Of a DNA stretch of 64,000 nucleotides, positions 20,101-29,126 are shown in pieces. The stretch's first letter is position 1. Each line of letters starts with the position of its first letter. Source of the DNA: Mycetocola tolaasinivorans (lineage in GTDB: Bacteria; Actinomycetota; Actinomycetes; Actinomycetales; Microbacteriaceae); assembly GCF_003667565.1 (NCBI RefSeq), contig NZ_RCUX01000002.1, forward strand, positions 248,001 to 312,000, written 5' to 3'. Under the pieces are notes generated by a model. The model was not told where the DNA came from and did no database searches. It was given only the letters and a program-made list of their open reading frames with translations. A program made the position numbers and the translations under genes.

Positions 20101-20598
20101 GAGCAGATCGCGGGTACCGGCCAGGCGGCGGTTGGCCTCGGCATCACCCAGCACGGCCTCGCCGAGCAGGTTGATGTTGAGGCGGTGACCGGCGGCCGAG
20201 AGGTGGCTGATGCCGCGGCCGAGCTGTGCCGGGCGCGCATCGAGGATCAGGTGGCTCACCATTCCGCGCAGCACGCGGCGGGCGATCGGCACCACGATGC
20301 CCGGCAGGATCGGGGCGAAAGCGCCACCGAGGCGCACCGCACCGCGCATGTATGCGGGCAGGAACTGCGGGGTGTGGGCGGCGAGGGCACGGAGGTTGCG
20401 GGCGGCGACGCCGAGGTCCTCGGGGCGAATCACGCGGTCAACAAAGCCCAGGGTGAAGTCGAGGCCGGCCGGGTCGCGCAGCGTCTCGGCGAGCAGGCTC
20501 GCGGAGCGGCTGGGTGCGTGATCCTTGCTCTCGGCAAGCCAGCGGCGAACGAGGGCGACGGCGTCCTCGCCGGGGACGGCGATGGGTTCGGTGGTCAT
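17194..20598 (-). CDS. putA: Bifunctional proline dehydrogenase / P5C dehydrogenase
   Basis: This 1134-residue enzyme converts proline to glutamate: FAD-linked proline oxidation, then NAD+-linked oxidation of glutamate semialdehyde. The PRODH barrel covers about residues 90-410, with YVSIKVSSV, LDMEEYHDLHLT and LQAYLPDAL. The aldehyde dehydrogenase domain spans about 510-960, with VAPPWNFPIAIPTGS, AETSGKNSIIV and the catalytic cysteine C742 in GHAGQKCSAAS. About 170 further C-terminal residues are of the type found in actinobacterial PutA. The N-terminal ribbon-helix-helix DNA-binding domain of enterobacterial PutA is missing. Control is therefore likely to come from the divergent PucR-type gene at 20743. 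Codon bias is strong. Confidence 0.95.
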   Translation of the reverse strand: MTTEPIAVPGEDAVALVRRWLAESKDHAPSRSASLLAETLRDPAGLDFTLGFVDRVIRPEDLGVAARNLRALAAHTPQFLPAYMRGAVRLGGAFAPILPGIVVPIARRVLRGMVSHLILDARPAQLGRGISHLSAAGHRLNINLLGEAVLGDAEANRRLAGTRDLLARPDVDYVSIKVSSVVNELSLWDYDNTVTKVVDRLVPLYELAASSATPKFINLDMEEYHDLHLTIDVLKKILDRPEFLTLEAGIVLQAYLPDALGALQDLTVWSQARRARGGAGIKVRVVKGANLAMETVSATVHGWELATYGTKQDSDTNYKRVLDWALRPENTDAVRLGIAGHNLFDIAHAHLLATARGVSDRVEFEMLLGMAEGQAAAISKDVGSLLLYTPVVAPENFDAAISYLVRRLEENASPQNFMSAVFELTKEPALFEREKNRFLDSLAAVDATVPGANRTQTRLNETPVAPVGGFDNTPDTDSSLPANIRWAHDIAARIPSSELGLAGIAAAAVHSADEVETLVAGARASQPAWQAAGAAERARVLREVARELAAHRGELIEVAAVETGKSLDQADPEISEAIDFAAYYAERAEELEALQGAEFTPAALTVVAPPWNFPIAIPTGSTLAALAAGSAVILKPAPQARRCAAVIAELLWAAGVPREVLILADVAEGELGKQLISHPSVDRVILTGAFETAELFRSWRSDLPLLAETSGKNSIIVTPSADIDLAVADVVYSAFGHAGQKCSAASLVILVGEMGRSERFINQLVDAATSLRVDLPTNLAAQVGPIIEPAAGKLAWALTELAPGETWAVEPKRLDAEGQLYSPGVRVGVAEGSRFHTTEFFGPVLGVMAVPTLEDAIRVQNGTAYGLTAGLHSLDAAELKIWLDGVQAGNLYVNRGITGAIVRRQPFGGWKRSAIGAGAKAGGPNYLFGLGSFAPAAAASVPQVSIDARVRAIIDASGADTAALLRAAALDQAAWDAEFGAITDVSALVLERNIFRYLPAHTGVRIAENAALTDAVRVLIAAVRAGGSVPVSTGLALPGALEAAARTAGLRLTAESDAAWLATLPKTDLARIRVVGTSSADEYAAAGGRPELAFYRDPITEAGRIELLPFLHEQAVSITAHRFGNHDAWSEAAI

Positions 20599-20742
20599 GG
20601 TGTTCCTGACGACAAAGATTCCGATGTCAGCCGGATGCGGCTGATCCTGCCAATCTACGCCGAGACACCGGGAAAACTATTGGCCAGGAATAAGAGAAGA
20701 TAGTCTGTTCATAGTTCAATTGCACAAATAAAGGCGGCGAGT
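20599..20742. promoter_or_regulatory. putA / regulator divergent promoter region
   Basis: A 144-bp spacer between divergent start codons. The half next to the regulator is AT-rich and contains a GTTCA direct repeat around 20710-20721. No -35/-10 pair could be fixed with confidence. Confidence 0.4.
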
Positions 20743-22356
20743 ATGGCCCTGACCGAGGATGTCGAGCTCCGCACCCTCCTCAGCACGATCGGATCCCCCC
20801 TCGCGCGGCTGCTCACCGCCGGCGGAGGCTCGGTACCGGTGCGCACCAGCGCGGTGATCGAGGCCGAGGAACTGCGCTCGCGCAGCCTGCCCGAGGCCGA
20901 CGTCCTGCTGCTCATCGGCGTGCGAATCGAGGGGCTGGTGGAGCTCCTCGCGCTGGTCCCGGCGGGAAGCGTGCTGTTCGTGAAGCTCGCGAGCGAAAAC
21001 CTCGACGCGATCGCCACCGCCCAGCAGCGGCGCGTGCACCTCGTGCGGGTGCACCCCGATGCCGGCTGGGATCAGCTCGCGGGCATCGTTCAGCGTGTGC
21101 TGGCACGCACGGCGCCGCTCGACACCGGGCGTGGCGATGATGCCGAAGACCTCTTCACCCTCGCCGAATCCGTGGCCGCGCAGGTGCGCGGGCTCGTGAG
21201 TATCGAGGGGCCGGGTGGGGAGGTGTTGGCCTACTCCCGCGCGGTGGCGGGCGCGGACGAGCTGCGCATCTCCTCGATCCTCGGGCGCCGCGGTCCGGCC
21301 GCACAGATGCGCCGACTGAGCGACGAGGGCGTGCTGACCGCGCTCGCCCGCGAAGACACCGTGCTCTACGTCCCGGCCACGGCCGATGGTCTGCGGCAGG
21401 AGCGTCTGGCGGTGGGGATCCATGACGCGGGCGAGTTCCTCGGCACGCTCTGGGTGCAGCGCGGGCCCACCGATTTTGCGCCGGATGCTCGCGAACTGCT
21501 GCCGGGCGCCGCCCGAATTGCGGTACGCGGTCTGCGCGGCCGGCCGGGTGGCCCTGGCCAGGAAGAACGGCTCGTGCGCGGTGGCCTCGGCCTCGGTGCC
21601 CACGGGGTCGAGCCCTCGGTCACCGACCGCTACGCCCTGGCCAGCATGCTCGACCCGCACCCGGGGGAGTTCCTCGCGGTCATCGGGTTCGCGGCTGAGT
21701 CTGCCGGAGGGCTCGGCGATCAGGACGCCGCCGCCCTCACCGGTTACCTTCGTCTGTCGGCATCGAGCCATCGTCGTCGGATCGTGGTGGGCACCCACCG
21801 CGGCCGCCTCTACGCGGTGGTGACCGGAACCGATCCCGATCGCCTCACCGAGTGGACCGAGAACGCCGTCTCGAGCCTGCGCGCGCGCCTCACGGCCGAA
21901 CTTCGTGCCGGAATCGCCGAGGCCGAGGGCGGCCTACCCACCCTCGCCGAGGCGCGGCTGAGCGTGGACCACCTGCTGGACACCGTGGCCCGAGACCCGG
22001 CCCGGTTCCCCACGGTGGTGACCCGCTCCGGCCTGCGATCGGACGTGCTGCTGGGCGAGGTGACCGGCTGGCTGGCCGCCCGCCCGGACCTCCGCGATCC
22101 GCGGCTCACCGCGCTGCGCGCCCACGATGCCGAACACGACGGCTCGCTCGTGCCGAGCGTGCGGGTGTACCTCGATGCGTTTTCCGATGTGCGTCACGCC
22201 GCCGAACGGCTCGGCATCCATCCGAATACCCTGCGGTATCGACTGACCCGGGCACAGCAGATCAGCGGGCTCGACCTCGCCGATGCCGCAACCCGGCTGA
22301 TGCTCGCGCTGCTGCTGCGGTTGCCGGAACCAACGGGATCTGGCGCGACTGAGTAG
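20743..22356 (+). CDS. PucR-family transcriptional regulator of putA
   Basis: A 537-residue regulator with the PucR/CdaR layout: an N-terminal ligand-sensing region, a central domain, and a C-terminal helix-turn-helix. The last reads VYLDAFSDVRHAAERLGIHPNTLRYRLTR (about 478-506), the family signature. Members activate catabolic genes in response to their substrate. Its position divergent from putA, with only 144 bp between, suggests proline-responsive control of putA; this is inference from context. ATG 20743 follows AAGGCGGCGAG. The gene converges on the histidine kinase with a 21-bp gap. Confidence 0.85.
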   Translation: MALTEDVELRTLLSTIGSPLARLLTAGGGSVPVRTSAVIEAEELRSRSLPEADVLLLIGVRIEGLVELLALVPAGSVLFVKLASENLDAIATAQQRRVHLVRVHPDAGWDQLAGIVQRVLARTAPLDTGRGDDAEDLFTLAESVAAQVRGLVSIEGPGGEVLAYSRAVAGADELRISSILGRRGPAAQMRRLSDEGVLTALAREDTVLYVPATADGLRQERLAVGIHDAGEFLGTLWVQRGPTDFAPDARELLPGAARIAVRGLRGRPGGPGQEERLVRGGLGLGAHGVEPSVTDRYALASMLDPHPGEFLAVIGFAAESAGGLGDQDAAALTGYLRLSASSHRRRIVVGTHRGRLYAVVTGTDPDRLTEWTENAVSSLRARLTAELRAGIAEAEGGLPTLAEARLSVDHLLDTVARDPARFPTVVTRSGLRSDVLLGEVTGWLAARPDLRDPRLTALRAHDAEHDGSLVPSVRVYLDAFSDVRHAAERLGIHPNTLRYRLTRAQQISGLDLADAATRLMLALLLRLPEPTGSGATE

Positions 22357-22377
22357 CGCGAGCCTGCCCGGCGTCGG

Positions 22378-24309
22378 CTAGAGCGAGGGTACCGAGTTCT
22401 GCGGCGGGGCGTCCGGTGCCTCGGTAAGCAGGGGTAACTCGACCCGGAACGTGGCGCCACCGCCGGGGGTCTCGGAAACGGTGACCGTGCCGTGGTGCGC
22501 GCCGATGATCGAGGCCACGATCGCGAGCCCCAGGCCGCTGCCGCCGGTTTCCCGGGTGCGCGAAGTATCCGCACGCCAGAAGCGCTGGAAGATCTTCTCG
22601 CGAATCTGCTCGGGGATGCCCTCGCCGTGATCGATGATCGCGATCGAGGCACGACGGGTCTCGCTGTTCGCCGAGACCCCGATCTCGATGGGGGACTCGG
22701 TGTCGGTGAAGCGCATCGCGTTTCCCATCAGGTTCGTGATGACCTGACGGATCTTGTTTTCCTCGGCCAGCACGATCGCGGGAATCTCGAGTGTCGGCAC
22801 GGCGCTGGGCGCGGCCGAGTGGGTCTCGACCAGCTCGATCGGAGCCGAGGGGGTGCCGCGACGCGGGCGTCGCGCCCGCAGCCGGCTCACCAGTGAGGTG
22901 GGGGAGGTGAAGGGGCCCGTGCCCTCGGCGCGCGGACGGGTGGTGAAGGGACCGGTGCCCTCGCCGCGCACGCGGGACAGCGGTCCGGTCCCGGTACGCA
23001 CGCGACCGGTGGTCGGTGCCTCCGGGGCGGGGGGCACGGCGGCGTCGGTCTCGGGGAGACGAATGACGCGCGTTGGGTCGAGCTGCTGCACCGCGTCATC
23101 CTCGAGGGTGGGGCGGGTGAGCGGCGGCGTCGCCTCGGCACCGGAGGTGACCGGCAGCGGCGGTCGCGGCGGTGCCCCCGCCGGAAGCGCGAGGGACTCC
23201 GGGGCGGGAGTCTCGGGAACGTAGTGATCCACCACGAGGGTGACGGCGCGGCCCGGGTCGGCGGCGCGGGCATCCATTACGGCATCGCGGGCCAGTGCCG
23301 AGAGGTCGAGGCGGCCGAGATTTAGCGGCTTGGTTTCGTCCAGGCGGGCGAGCTCCAGAAGGTCCTCGACGAGGGCCCCCATCCGGATGGCCTCCTTTTC
23401 GATGCGCTCCATCGCCTGGCTCACATCCTCGGGGCTCTGCAGCGCGCCCATCCGATACAGCTCGGCATAGCCGCGGACGGTCACCAGCGGGGTGCGTAGC
23501 TCATGGCTTGCATCGCCCACGAAGCGGCGCATCTGGCCGATGGTCTTGGCGCGGTCGGAGAATGCCTGATCGATACGATCGAGCATCGTGTTGAGGGAGC
23601 GGCTGAGCCTGCCCACCTCGGTATTGGGGGTCGTTACCGCCAATCGCTGGCTGAAATCTCCGTCGGCGATGGCCGCGGCCGTGTGCTCAACCTCGCGCAG
23701 CGGGGTGAACGTGCTGGTCACGAGGAGGCGGGTGAGCGCGGCCCCGAAGAGAATCACGGCGAGGCCCAGACCGAAGAAGATGGTCAGGTAGGTCGCGATG
23801 ATGTTTTCGGCCTCGCGGGTGCTCGTGGCGACGAGCATCACGCCCTGCTGTTCGGGGCCGTCCTTGTACCAGACGGGAATCAGTACGGCGCGGAAGTGGG
23901 TCGAGCCGTTCGCACTGTCCAGCGCGAAGGGTGCGCGGCCACGCGAGAGGGCGTCCTGCAGCCGAATGTTTGTGGGCACGTTGGGAACCACGGCCGGGGC
24001 CTTTTCGCTCCAGTTGGTCTGTACCAGGTTGCCATCATCGGGCCAGTAGAACGCGAAGTAGAAGTCGTTGCCCGTGGTCGACAGGCCGCCGGAGGAGGTG
24101 GATGACTGATCGATCTTGCCGTAGGTGGCCATCGATTCGGCCGCGGCCTTCAGCCGCTCATCCACCTGCCCCTGCAGAGCCGGGCGGAGCATCGCCATGG
24201 TTCCGATTCCCGCAACGAGAATGCCAAAGGCCAGCACCAGTACGGTGACGCCGGTGATCTTTGTGCGCAGCGAGATCGAGTGCCACCACTCGCTGAGGGA
24301 ATCGTGCAT
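22378..24309 (-). CDS. Sensor histidine kinase with long linker insertion
   Basis: A 643-residue membrane kinase. TM1 about 20-42, extracytoplasmic sensor 43-170, TM2 about 171-196, HAMP 197-250, HisKA with the phospho-acceptor H269 in GDASHELRTPL. The HATPase_c domain has its N box NLMGNAMRF (526-534), DHGEGIP, and GGSGLGLAI. Between the start of the ATPase domain (about 365) and its N box (about 510) lies an unusual Pro/Thr/Arg-rich insertion of about 145 residues with three (G)TGP(L/F) motifs. It forms an operon with the response regulator upstream, 12 bp away. The signal is unknown; the pair resembles the TcrXY/TrcRS class of actinobacteria. Confidence 0.92.
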   Translation of the reverse strand: MHDSLSEWWHSISLRTKITGVTVLVLAFGILVAGIGTMAMLRPALQGQVDERLKAAAESMATYGKIDQSSTSSGGLSTTGNDFYFAFYWPDDGNLVQTNWSEKAPAVVPNVPTNIRLQDALSRGRAPFALDSANGSTHFRAVLIPVWYKDGPEQQGVMLVATSTREAENIIATYLTIFFGLGLAVILFGAALTRLLVTSTFTPLREVEHTAAAIADGDFSQRLAVTTPNTEVGRLSRSLNTMLDRIDQAFSDRAKTIGQMRRFVGDASHELRTPLVTVRGYAELYRMGALQSPEDVSQAMERIEKEAIRMGALVEDLLELARLDETKPLNLGRLDLSALARDAVMDARAADPGRAVTLVVDHYVPETPAPESLALPAGAPPRPPLPVTSGAEATPPLTRPTLEDDAVQQLDPTRVIRLPETDAAVPPAPEAPTTGRVRTGTGPLSRVRGEGTGPFTTRPRAEGTGPFTSPTSLVSRLRARRPRRGTPSAPIELVETHSAAPSAVPTLEIPAIVLAEENKIRQVITNLMGNAMRFTDTESPIEIGVSANSETRRASIAIIDHGEGIPEQIREKIFQRFWRADTSRTRETGGSGLGLAIVASIIGAHHGTVTVSETPGGGATFRVELPLLTEAPDAPPQNSVPSL

Positions 24310-24321
24310 GGAGATGGGGAA

Positions 24322-25011
24322 CTACACCTTCGAGGTCTTGAGCATGTATCCGAAACCGCGCTTGGTCTGGATCAGGGGCTCCGCAGAGAACTGATCGAGC
24401 TTGCGTCGCAGGTAGGAAATGTAGCTCTCCACAATGCCGGCGTCGCCGTTAAAATCGTACTCCCAAACGTGGTCCAGAATCTGTGCCTTGCTGAGAACCC
24501 GGTTGGGGTTCAGCATGAGGTAGCGCAGCAGCTTGAACTCGGTGGGGCTGAGCTCGATCGGGGTGTCCCCAACGAGGACCTCGTGGGTGTCCTGATCCAT
24601 GGTCAGCTCGCCGGTGCGGATGATCGCATCCTCGTCGGCCTGCATGGTGCGGCGCAGGATCGCCTTGATGCGGGCAACGATCTCGTCGAGGCTGAACGGC
24701 TTGGTGACGTAGTCGTCGCCGCCCACGGTCAGGCCGGTGATCTTGTCCTCGGTGTCATCCTTCGCGGTGAGGAAGAGGATGGGGGCGGTGTAGCCCGCGG
24801 CACGCAGCCGCTTGGTTACGCCGAAGCCGTTCATATCGGGGAGCATAACGTCCAGGATCATGAGATCCGGCTCCTCCTCGAGTACGGCCGAGATTGCCTG
24901 AGCACCGTTTCCTACGGCGCGAACGGCAAAACCTGCAAAACGCAGGCTGGTGGTCAGCAGGTCGCGAATGTTTGGTTCGTCGTCAACGATGAGAATTCTG
25001 GGTCCGGTCAT
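24322..25011 (-). CDS. OmpR-family response regulator
   Basis: This 229-residue partner of the adjacent kinase has a receiver domain 4-118, with acidic D10/D11, phosphorylation site D54 in LMILDVMLPD, and YVTKPF. A winged-helix DNA-binding domain covers about 130-228 (LSPTEFKLLRYLMLNPNRVLSK, then RGFGYML). The ATG at 25011 has no Shine-Dalgarno, and GATACT lies just upstream, so the mRNA may be leaderless. It is the first gene of the two-gene unit. Confidence 0.95.
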   Translation of the reverse strand: MTGPRILIVDDEPNIRDLLTTSLRFAGFAVRAVGNGAQAISAVLEEEPDLMILDVMLPDMNGFGVTKRLRAAGYTAPILFLTAKDDTEDKITGLTVGGDDYVTKPFSLDEIVARIKAILRRTMQADEDAIIRTGELTMDQDTHEVLVGDTPIELSPTEFKLLRYLMLNPNRVLSKAQILDHVWEYDFNGDAGIVESYISYLRRKLDQFSAEPLIQTKRGFGYMLKTSKV

Positions 25012-25100
25012 GAGCCCAGTATCTGCACAATTCCTGAAAGAAGTCTGAACGTTATCGGGAAGGATTGGGGTTCACGTCCGATACCCGGCTGGTTCAGGGC

Positions 25101-25147
25101 AAAACAAAACCCCGGTTTGCATGCGAAAGCGCGGGGCACACCGGGGT
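25101..25147 (-). terminator. Terminator after XPB helicase gene
   Basis: ACCCCGGT (25140-25147 on the minus strand) pairs with ACCGGGGT (25109-25116). The minus strand then reads TTTTGTTTT. The loop is long (23 bases), with further G/C pairing inside. Confidence 0.65.
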
Positions 25148-25157
25148 CGAGGCACGG

Positions 25158-26819
25158 CTACACCCAGGCGGGGACGTCGCTGAGCTCGGGGGAATCCGAA
25201 TCCAGAATCGTGTACGAATAGCCCTGCTCGGCGAGGAAGCGCTGACGGTTCAGCGCGAAGTCCTGATCGAGGGTGTCACGCGCAACCAGCGTGTAGAAGT
25301 GGGCGGTCTTCTTGACCGACTTCGGGCGCAGCAGCCGGCCGAGACGCTGCGCCTCCTCCTGTCGGGAACCAAAGGCCCCCGACACCTGAATCGCGACCGA
25401 GGCCTCCGGGAGGTCCACCGAGAAGTTGGCAACCTTCGAGACCACGAGCACGTCGGAAATGCCGTCCCGGAACTCCTGGAACAGACGCTCGCGCTCCTCG
25501 ATCGGGGTCGAGCCGGTGAGCTGGGGCACCCCGAGACTCGTGGCGATGTGATCGATCTGATCGAGGTACTGCCCGATGATCAGGATGCGCTCGCCCCGGT
25601 GCTTCTCGAGGATGCGGTTCACGATCGGCAGCTTGGCCTCGGCGGTCGCTGCCAGACGGTAGCGCTCCTCATCCGCGGCCGCGGCATACGCCATGCGATC
25701 CTCATAGGGGAGGTCTACCCGCACCTCGAAGCACGCGGCGGGGGAGATGAACCCCTGGGCCTCGATCTCCTTCCACGGGGCGTCGAACCGCTTGGGGCCG
25801 ATCAGGCTGAAGACGTCGCCCTCCCGGCCATCCTCGCGCACGAGCGTGGCGGTGAGGCCGAGGCGGCGGCGCGCCTGCAGCTCGGCGGTCAGCTTGAACA
25901 CCGGTGCCGGCAGGAGGTGTACCTCGTCGTAGACCACGAGACCCCAGTCGAGCGCATCGAGCAGCGCGAGGTGGGCGTACTCGCCCTTTCGGCGGGCGGT
26001 GAGGATCTGATAGGTCGCGATGGTGACCGGCTTGACCTCCTTGACCGAGCCCGAGTACTCGCCGATCTCGTCCGGGGTGAGGGTGGTGCGACGCAGCAGC
26101 TCATCGCGCCACTGCCGGGCGGATACCGTATTGGTCACGAGGATCAGGGTGTTGGTCTTCGCGGTGGCCATGGCTCCCGCGCCCACCAGGGTCTTGCCGG
26201 CCCCACAGGGGAGCACAACGACGCCCGAGCCGCCGTCAAAGAAGTTATCGATGGCCTTCTGCTGGTAGCCGCGTAGCTCCCAGCCGTCGGTTTCGAGATC
26301 GATCGGGTGCGGGGTGCCCGGGGTGTACCCGGCGAGGTCTTCTGCCGGCCACCCGAGCTTCACGAGATCCTGCTTCAGCTGCCCGCGAGCCCAGGGCTCG
26401 ACGAGGAATACCCCGGGGGCGGGGTGGCCGATCAGCAGCGGAGCGATCTTCTTCGCGTGCGCGACCTCGCGCAGTACGGCGTCATCACTCGAGCGCAGAA
26501 TCAGCTCGCCCTCCTCATTGCGATCAATGATGAGGCGGCCATAGCGGCCCACGGTCTCGGCGATATCCATTGTGACGCTCGGCGGAATCGCGAACTTCGA
26601 ATACCGTTCGAGGGTTGCGATCATGTCCTCGCCGGTGTGCCCGGCCGCACGGGCGTTCCAGAGGCCCAGACGCGTAATGCGATAGGTGTGGATGTGTTCG
26701 GGGGCGCGCTCGAGCTCGGCAAAAACAGCGAGTTCGTGGCGTGCATTTTCGGCGTGCGGGTGCGCAACCTCGAGGAGGACTGTGCGATCGCTCTGGACGA
26801 TGAGGGGGCCGTCTGACAT
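25158..26819 (-). CDS. DNA repair helicase XPB
   Basis: This 553-residue SF2 helicase, homologous to eukaryotic XPB/Ssl2 and common in actinobacteria, unwinds DNA 3' to 5'. It has an N-terminal damage-recognition-like region to about 170. Motif Q/I reads WELRGYQQKAI and CGAGKT (Walker A about 205-210). YDEVHLLPAP is motif II, GLTATLVREDG contains the RED motif, and GSRQEEAQRLGRLLRPK is motif VI. The ATG at 26819 is preceded by a TAAACT -10-like box ending 8 nt upstream, with no Shine-Dalgarno, consistent with a leaderless transcript. It lies just after the helicase-associated gene, with which it probably works. Confidence 0.94.
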   Translation of the reverse strand: MSDGPLIVQSDRTVLLEVAHPHAENARHELAVFAELERAPEHIHTYRITRLGLWNARAAGHTGEDMIATLERYSKFAIPPSVTMDIAETVGRYGRLIIDRNEEGELILRSSDDAVLREVAHAKKIAPLLIGHPAPGVFLVEPWARGQLKQDLVKLGWPAEDLAGYTPGTPHPIDLETDGWELRGYQQKAIDNFFDGGSGVVVLPCGAGKTLVGAGAMATAKTNTLILVTNTVSARQWRDELLRRTTLTPDEIGEYSGSVKEVKPVTIATYQILTARRKGEYAHLALLDALDWGLVVYDEVHLLPAPVFKLTAELQARRRLGLTATLVREDGREGDVFSLIGPKRFDAPWKEIEAQGFISPAACFEVRVDLPYEDRMAYAAAADEERYRLAATAEAKLPIVNRILEKHRGERILIIGQYLDQIDHIATSLGVPQLTGSTPIEERERLFQEFRDGISDVLVVSKVANFSVDLPEASVAIQVSGAFGSRQEEAQRLGRLLRPKSVKKTAHFYTLVARDTLDQDFALNRQRFLAEQGYSYTILDSDSPELSDVPAWV

Positions 26820-26935
26820 AAGGGTCAAGTTTACCCGTATTTATTGGACGGCGGCCCTCGCCGCAACAATCCGACCGAATACTCGCTCAGGGCGAACGGT
26901 GAGATTTCCCCCGCGGGGTGGTCGGTGCGGCCCGC

Positions 26936-28648
26936 TCAGAGTTCCGCCACCGCGGTGATGCTCGAGATGGGGAAGGTGCGCTCGGTATCCGCCGCCTTGT
27001 CGAGCCCGCGCAGGCGCCCGCCGGAGATTCCAGTGGGTTCCAGCGTGAAGGTGAAGTCGCCGCGGCCCGGCACCGTCACGGTGACCTGCAGCGACTCCTT
27101 TGCCCGCAGTGCGGAGGAGAGCCGGCGGGTCATCCAGGCGGCATCGGTGTCGGTGGGTGCCTCGCGCGCCGAGGAGGTCAGCACCTCGATGAGCGGGTGG
27201 TAGTCCACCTCGGCCGGCACCGGAACCGGCGCGACCCGGCGACGCGGGCGGCGCACTTCCCCGGAGATGGTGTGGGCCACCACCGGGTAGCGCGCGTCGG
27301 TGAGGGCCCAAAACACGACGTCCGGATCAAACCGGGAGTGCGCCGTCTGAATGTCGTCGCGTCGCAGGGCGAGGGCCGAGAGGTTCCGATCCACCAGCAT
27401 CTGATCCAGCAGGGGAGGCTCGGTGACCCGCAGGATGGTCTGCCCGTCGTGCGGTCGAATCACGAGCGAGCCGAAGCGTTCGCTGCCGCGCGATACCAGG
27501 TAGCGCACGGGTTGCGGAATTCCTGTGAGCGAGATGTCGGTGAGGAAGCTCAGGATTTCCTCGCCGGTGGTGCCGGCGGAGAGCCCGCGAATAATGCTGG
27601 CATCGCTCAGGCGATACGTCGATGCCTCGGCGCGGGCCTCAAGATCGGCAAAGCCGCGCAGGGTGCGCTCGATATGTGGGGCGAGGGTGCCGGGAAGAAT
27701 GATGCTCAGATCGTGCTGCAGATACACCCCGGTGATGGGGGCGGGGAAGGCCGCGGTAACGCTTTCTTCCAGCAGATCGGGATCGGTGAGCAGGAGTCGT
27801 GCGGGATCGGTGAGGTAGTCACCGTCGAGTAGACCGAGCAGCTCACCGCTCACGCGTCGCTCGGTGAAAGCCTCACTGAGGGCATCGGTGGCGGCGGGAT
27901 AGCCGGCGGCGAGCTGATCACCCAGGGGGGCCTCGGCCGTGATGATTCTTTCTAGCCCGGGCGGGAAACCATCGGCCCAGGCGGTAGCGAGTCGTACCCA
28001 GCGCGTCGCGGTACCGAGGCCAAGCCAGTGTTCGCCGTGGTCGGTGGGTACCCACCCCTCAATGGTGCGGGCGATCAGGCCGGCATCGCGGGCAAGGGTG
28101 ACAATTGCGGGGACCGCCTCGGGCTCGAGGCCGAGCTCGGTGCCGAGCCTGCGCAGCTCAGGCTGAGCCAGCCCGCCGCGGATGAGCTCCCGGGCGGGGG
28201 TATCGCCGAGACCGATGAGGAGCTCGGAGAGAGCGCGCTCGCCGCGGGCGAGGCGACCCATCGGTGCGGGATGCCCGCCGGGGGCCGGACCGGTGGCCGG
28301 GGAGGGCGCCAGCGCGCTGATCTCGCGCGCCAGGGTTGTGACGCTCTCGAGGTGGGTAACCCGGCCGTCGACTTCGACGAGGAGCGCGCGCCGGGCAAGT
28401 TCCGCGCTGAACTCGGTGGGATCCGAGACCGTCGGATCGGTCAGGGCTGAGATTCGGGTGCGGTCGAGCGGGGCGAGGGCGGTACGCAGGGAGTCTTCGG
28501 AGAGCAGCAGCTCGGCGAGGTCAAAGAAGTCGATGAGACGCGCGGTCGGCGACACCTGGCGTGCACGAAGCAGGGCGTCCAGCTCCGAGTGGGAGAGGAC
28601 GGAAAGGGCGTCGGCGAGGACGCGGAGATCGGCGACGCGAGGCTGCAC
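26936..28648 (-). CDS. Helicase-associated (Helicase_C_3-like) protein
   Basis: A 570-residue protein found next to XPB helicases in actinobacteria. The N-terminal half is helical (ADLRVLADALSVLSHSEL, LSELLIGLGDTPARELIRGG). The C-terminal half contains a helicase-C-like segment VYLQHDLSIILPGTLAPHIERTL and FGSLVIRPHDGQTILRV. No Walker A or DExH motif is present, so it is not itself a helicase and may be an accessory factor. GTG 28648 is chosen: it starts 8 nt after the stop of the small membrane-protein gene, and GGGAG lies upstream. The longer open frame to 28792 reads through that gene. Confidence 0.78.
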   Translation of the reverse strand: MQPRVADLRVLADALSVLSHSELDALLRARQVSPTARLIDFFDLAELLLSEDSLRTALAPLDRTRISALTDPTVSDPTEFSAELARRALLVEVDGRVTHLESVTTLAREISALAPSPATGPAPGGHPAPMGRLARGERALSELLIGLGDTPARELIRGGLAQPELRRLGTELGLEPEAVPAIVTLARDAGLIARTIEGWVPTDHGEHWLGLGTATRWVRLATAWADGFPPGLERIITAEAPLGDQLAAGYPAATDALSEAFTERRVSGELLGLLDGDYLTDPARLLLTDPDLLEESVTAAFPAPITGVYLQHDLSIILPGTLAPHIERTLRGFADLEARAEASTYRLSDASIIRGLSAGTTGEEILSFLTDISLTGIPQPVRYLVSRGSERFGSLVIRPHDGQTILRVTEPPLLDQMLVDRNLSALALRRDDIQTAHSRFDPDVVFWALTDARYPVVAHTISGEVRRPRRRVAPVPVPAEVDYHPLIEVLTSSAREAPTDTDAAWMTRRLSSALRAKESLQVTVTVPGRGDFTFTLEPTGISGGRLRGLDKAADTERTFPISSITAVAEL

Positions 28649-28656
28649 GGGGCGGG

Positions 28657-28944
28657 TCAGCTCCCGCTGCCGGTCTGTCGGGCAAGACGGTTCGCGGCGG
28701 AACGGCCCCGACCCCCGATGATGACCAGGGCGAACAGCATGACAAACGCCAGCGGGAGACCAACCCAGGGCACAAAGGCGACAACGCGCCACACCGGCGT
28801 GTCAAAGCTTTCCTGGCTCATGCCGCTGGCGGAACCGATCATGATCGCGAAAAACGCGATGATCGCGGCCGCCACAAACACAATCAAAAGGTAGGCAAGC
28901 ACGCGCTCGGCGCGGGACACACTGCGGGTCTGTTCGTCGGTCAC
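28657..28944 (-). CDS. Small two-helix membrane protein
   Basis: A 95-residue protein with two transmembrane helices (about 14-38 and 53-78) separated by a short loop, and a basic C-terminal tail GGRGRSAANRLARQ. No recognised domain; similar small proteins are widespread in Microbacteriaceae and carry no secure function. GTG 28944 has GAGGGA next to it. The frame open to 28995 adds residues unlikely to be translated. It overlaps the promoter area of the divergent cold-shock gene and leads into the helicase-associated gene. Confidence 0.7.
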   Translation of the reverse strand: MTDEQTRSVSRAERVLAYLLIVFVAAAIIAFFAIMIGSASGMSQESFDTPVWRVVAFVPWVGLPLAFVMLFALVIIGGRGRSAANRLARQTGSGS

Positions 28945-29126
28945 TCCCTCAGGATAACCCGCCACGCCCCACCCGGGTAAACGATGACGCGTCACGAAAG
29001 CAAGAATAACGGGGGGATGACGGGTAAGCTGGGCGCGTGAACACCGCGTTCACGGCGGCGTCCGATGGCGCCCCTTTATTCCCTGGATCGCCCCGGCGCT
29101 CCCCGACTCTCAGCGAGGTTTTCCCC

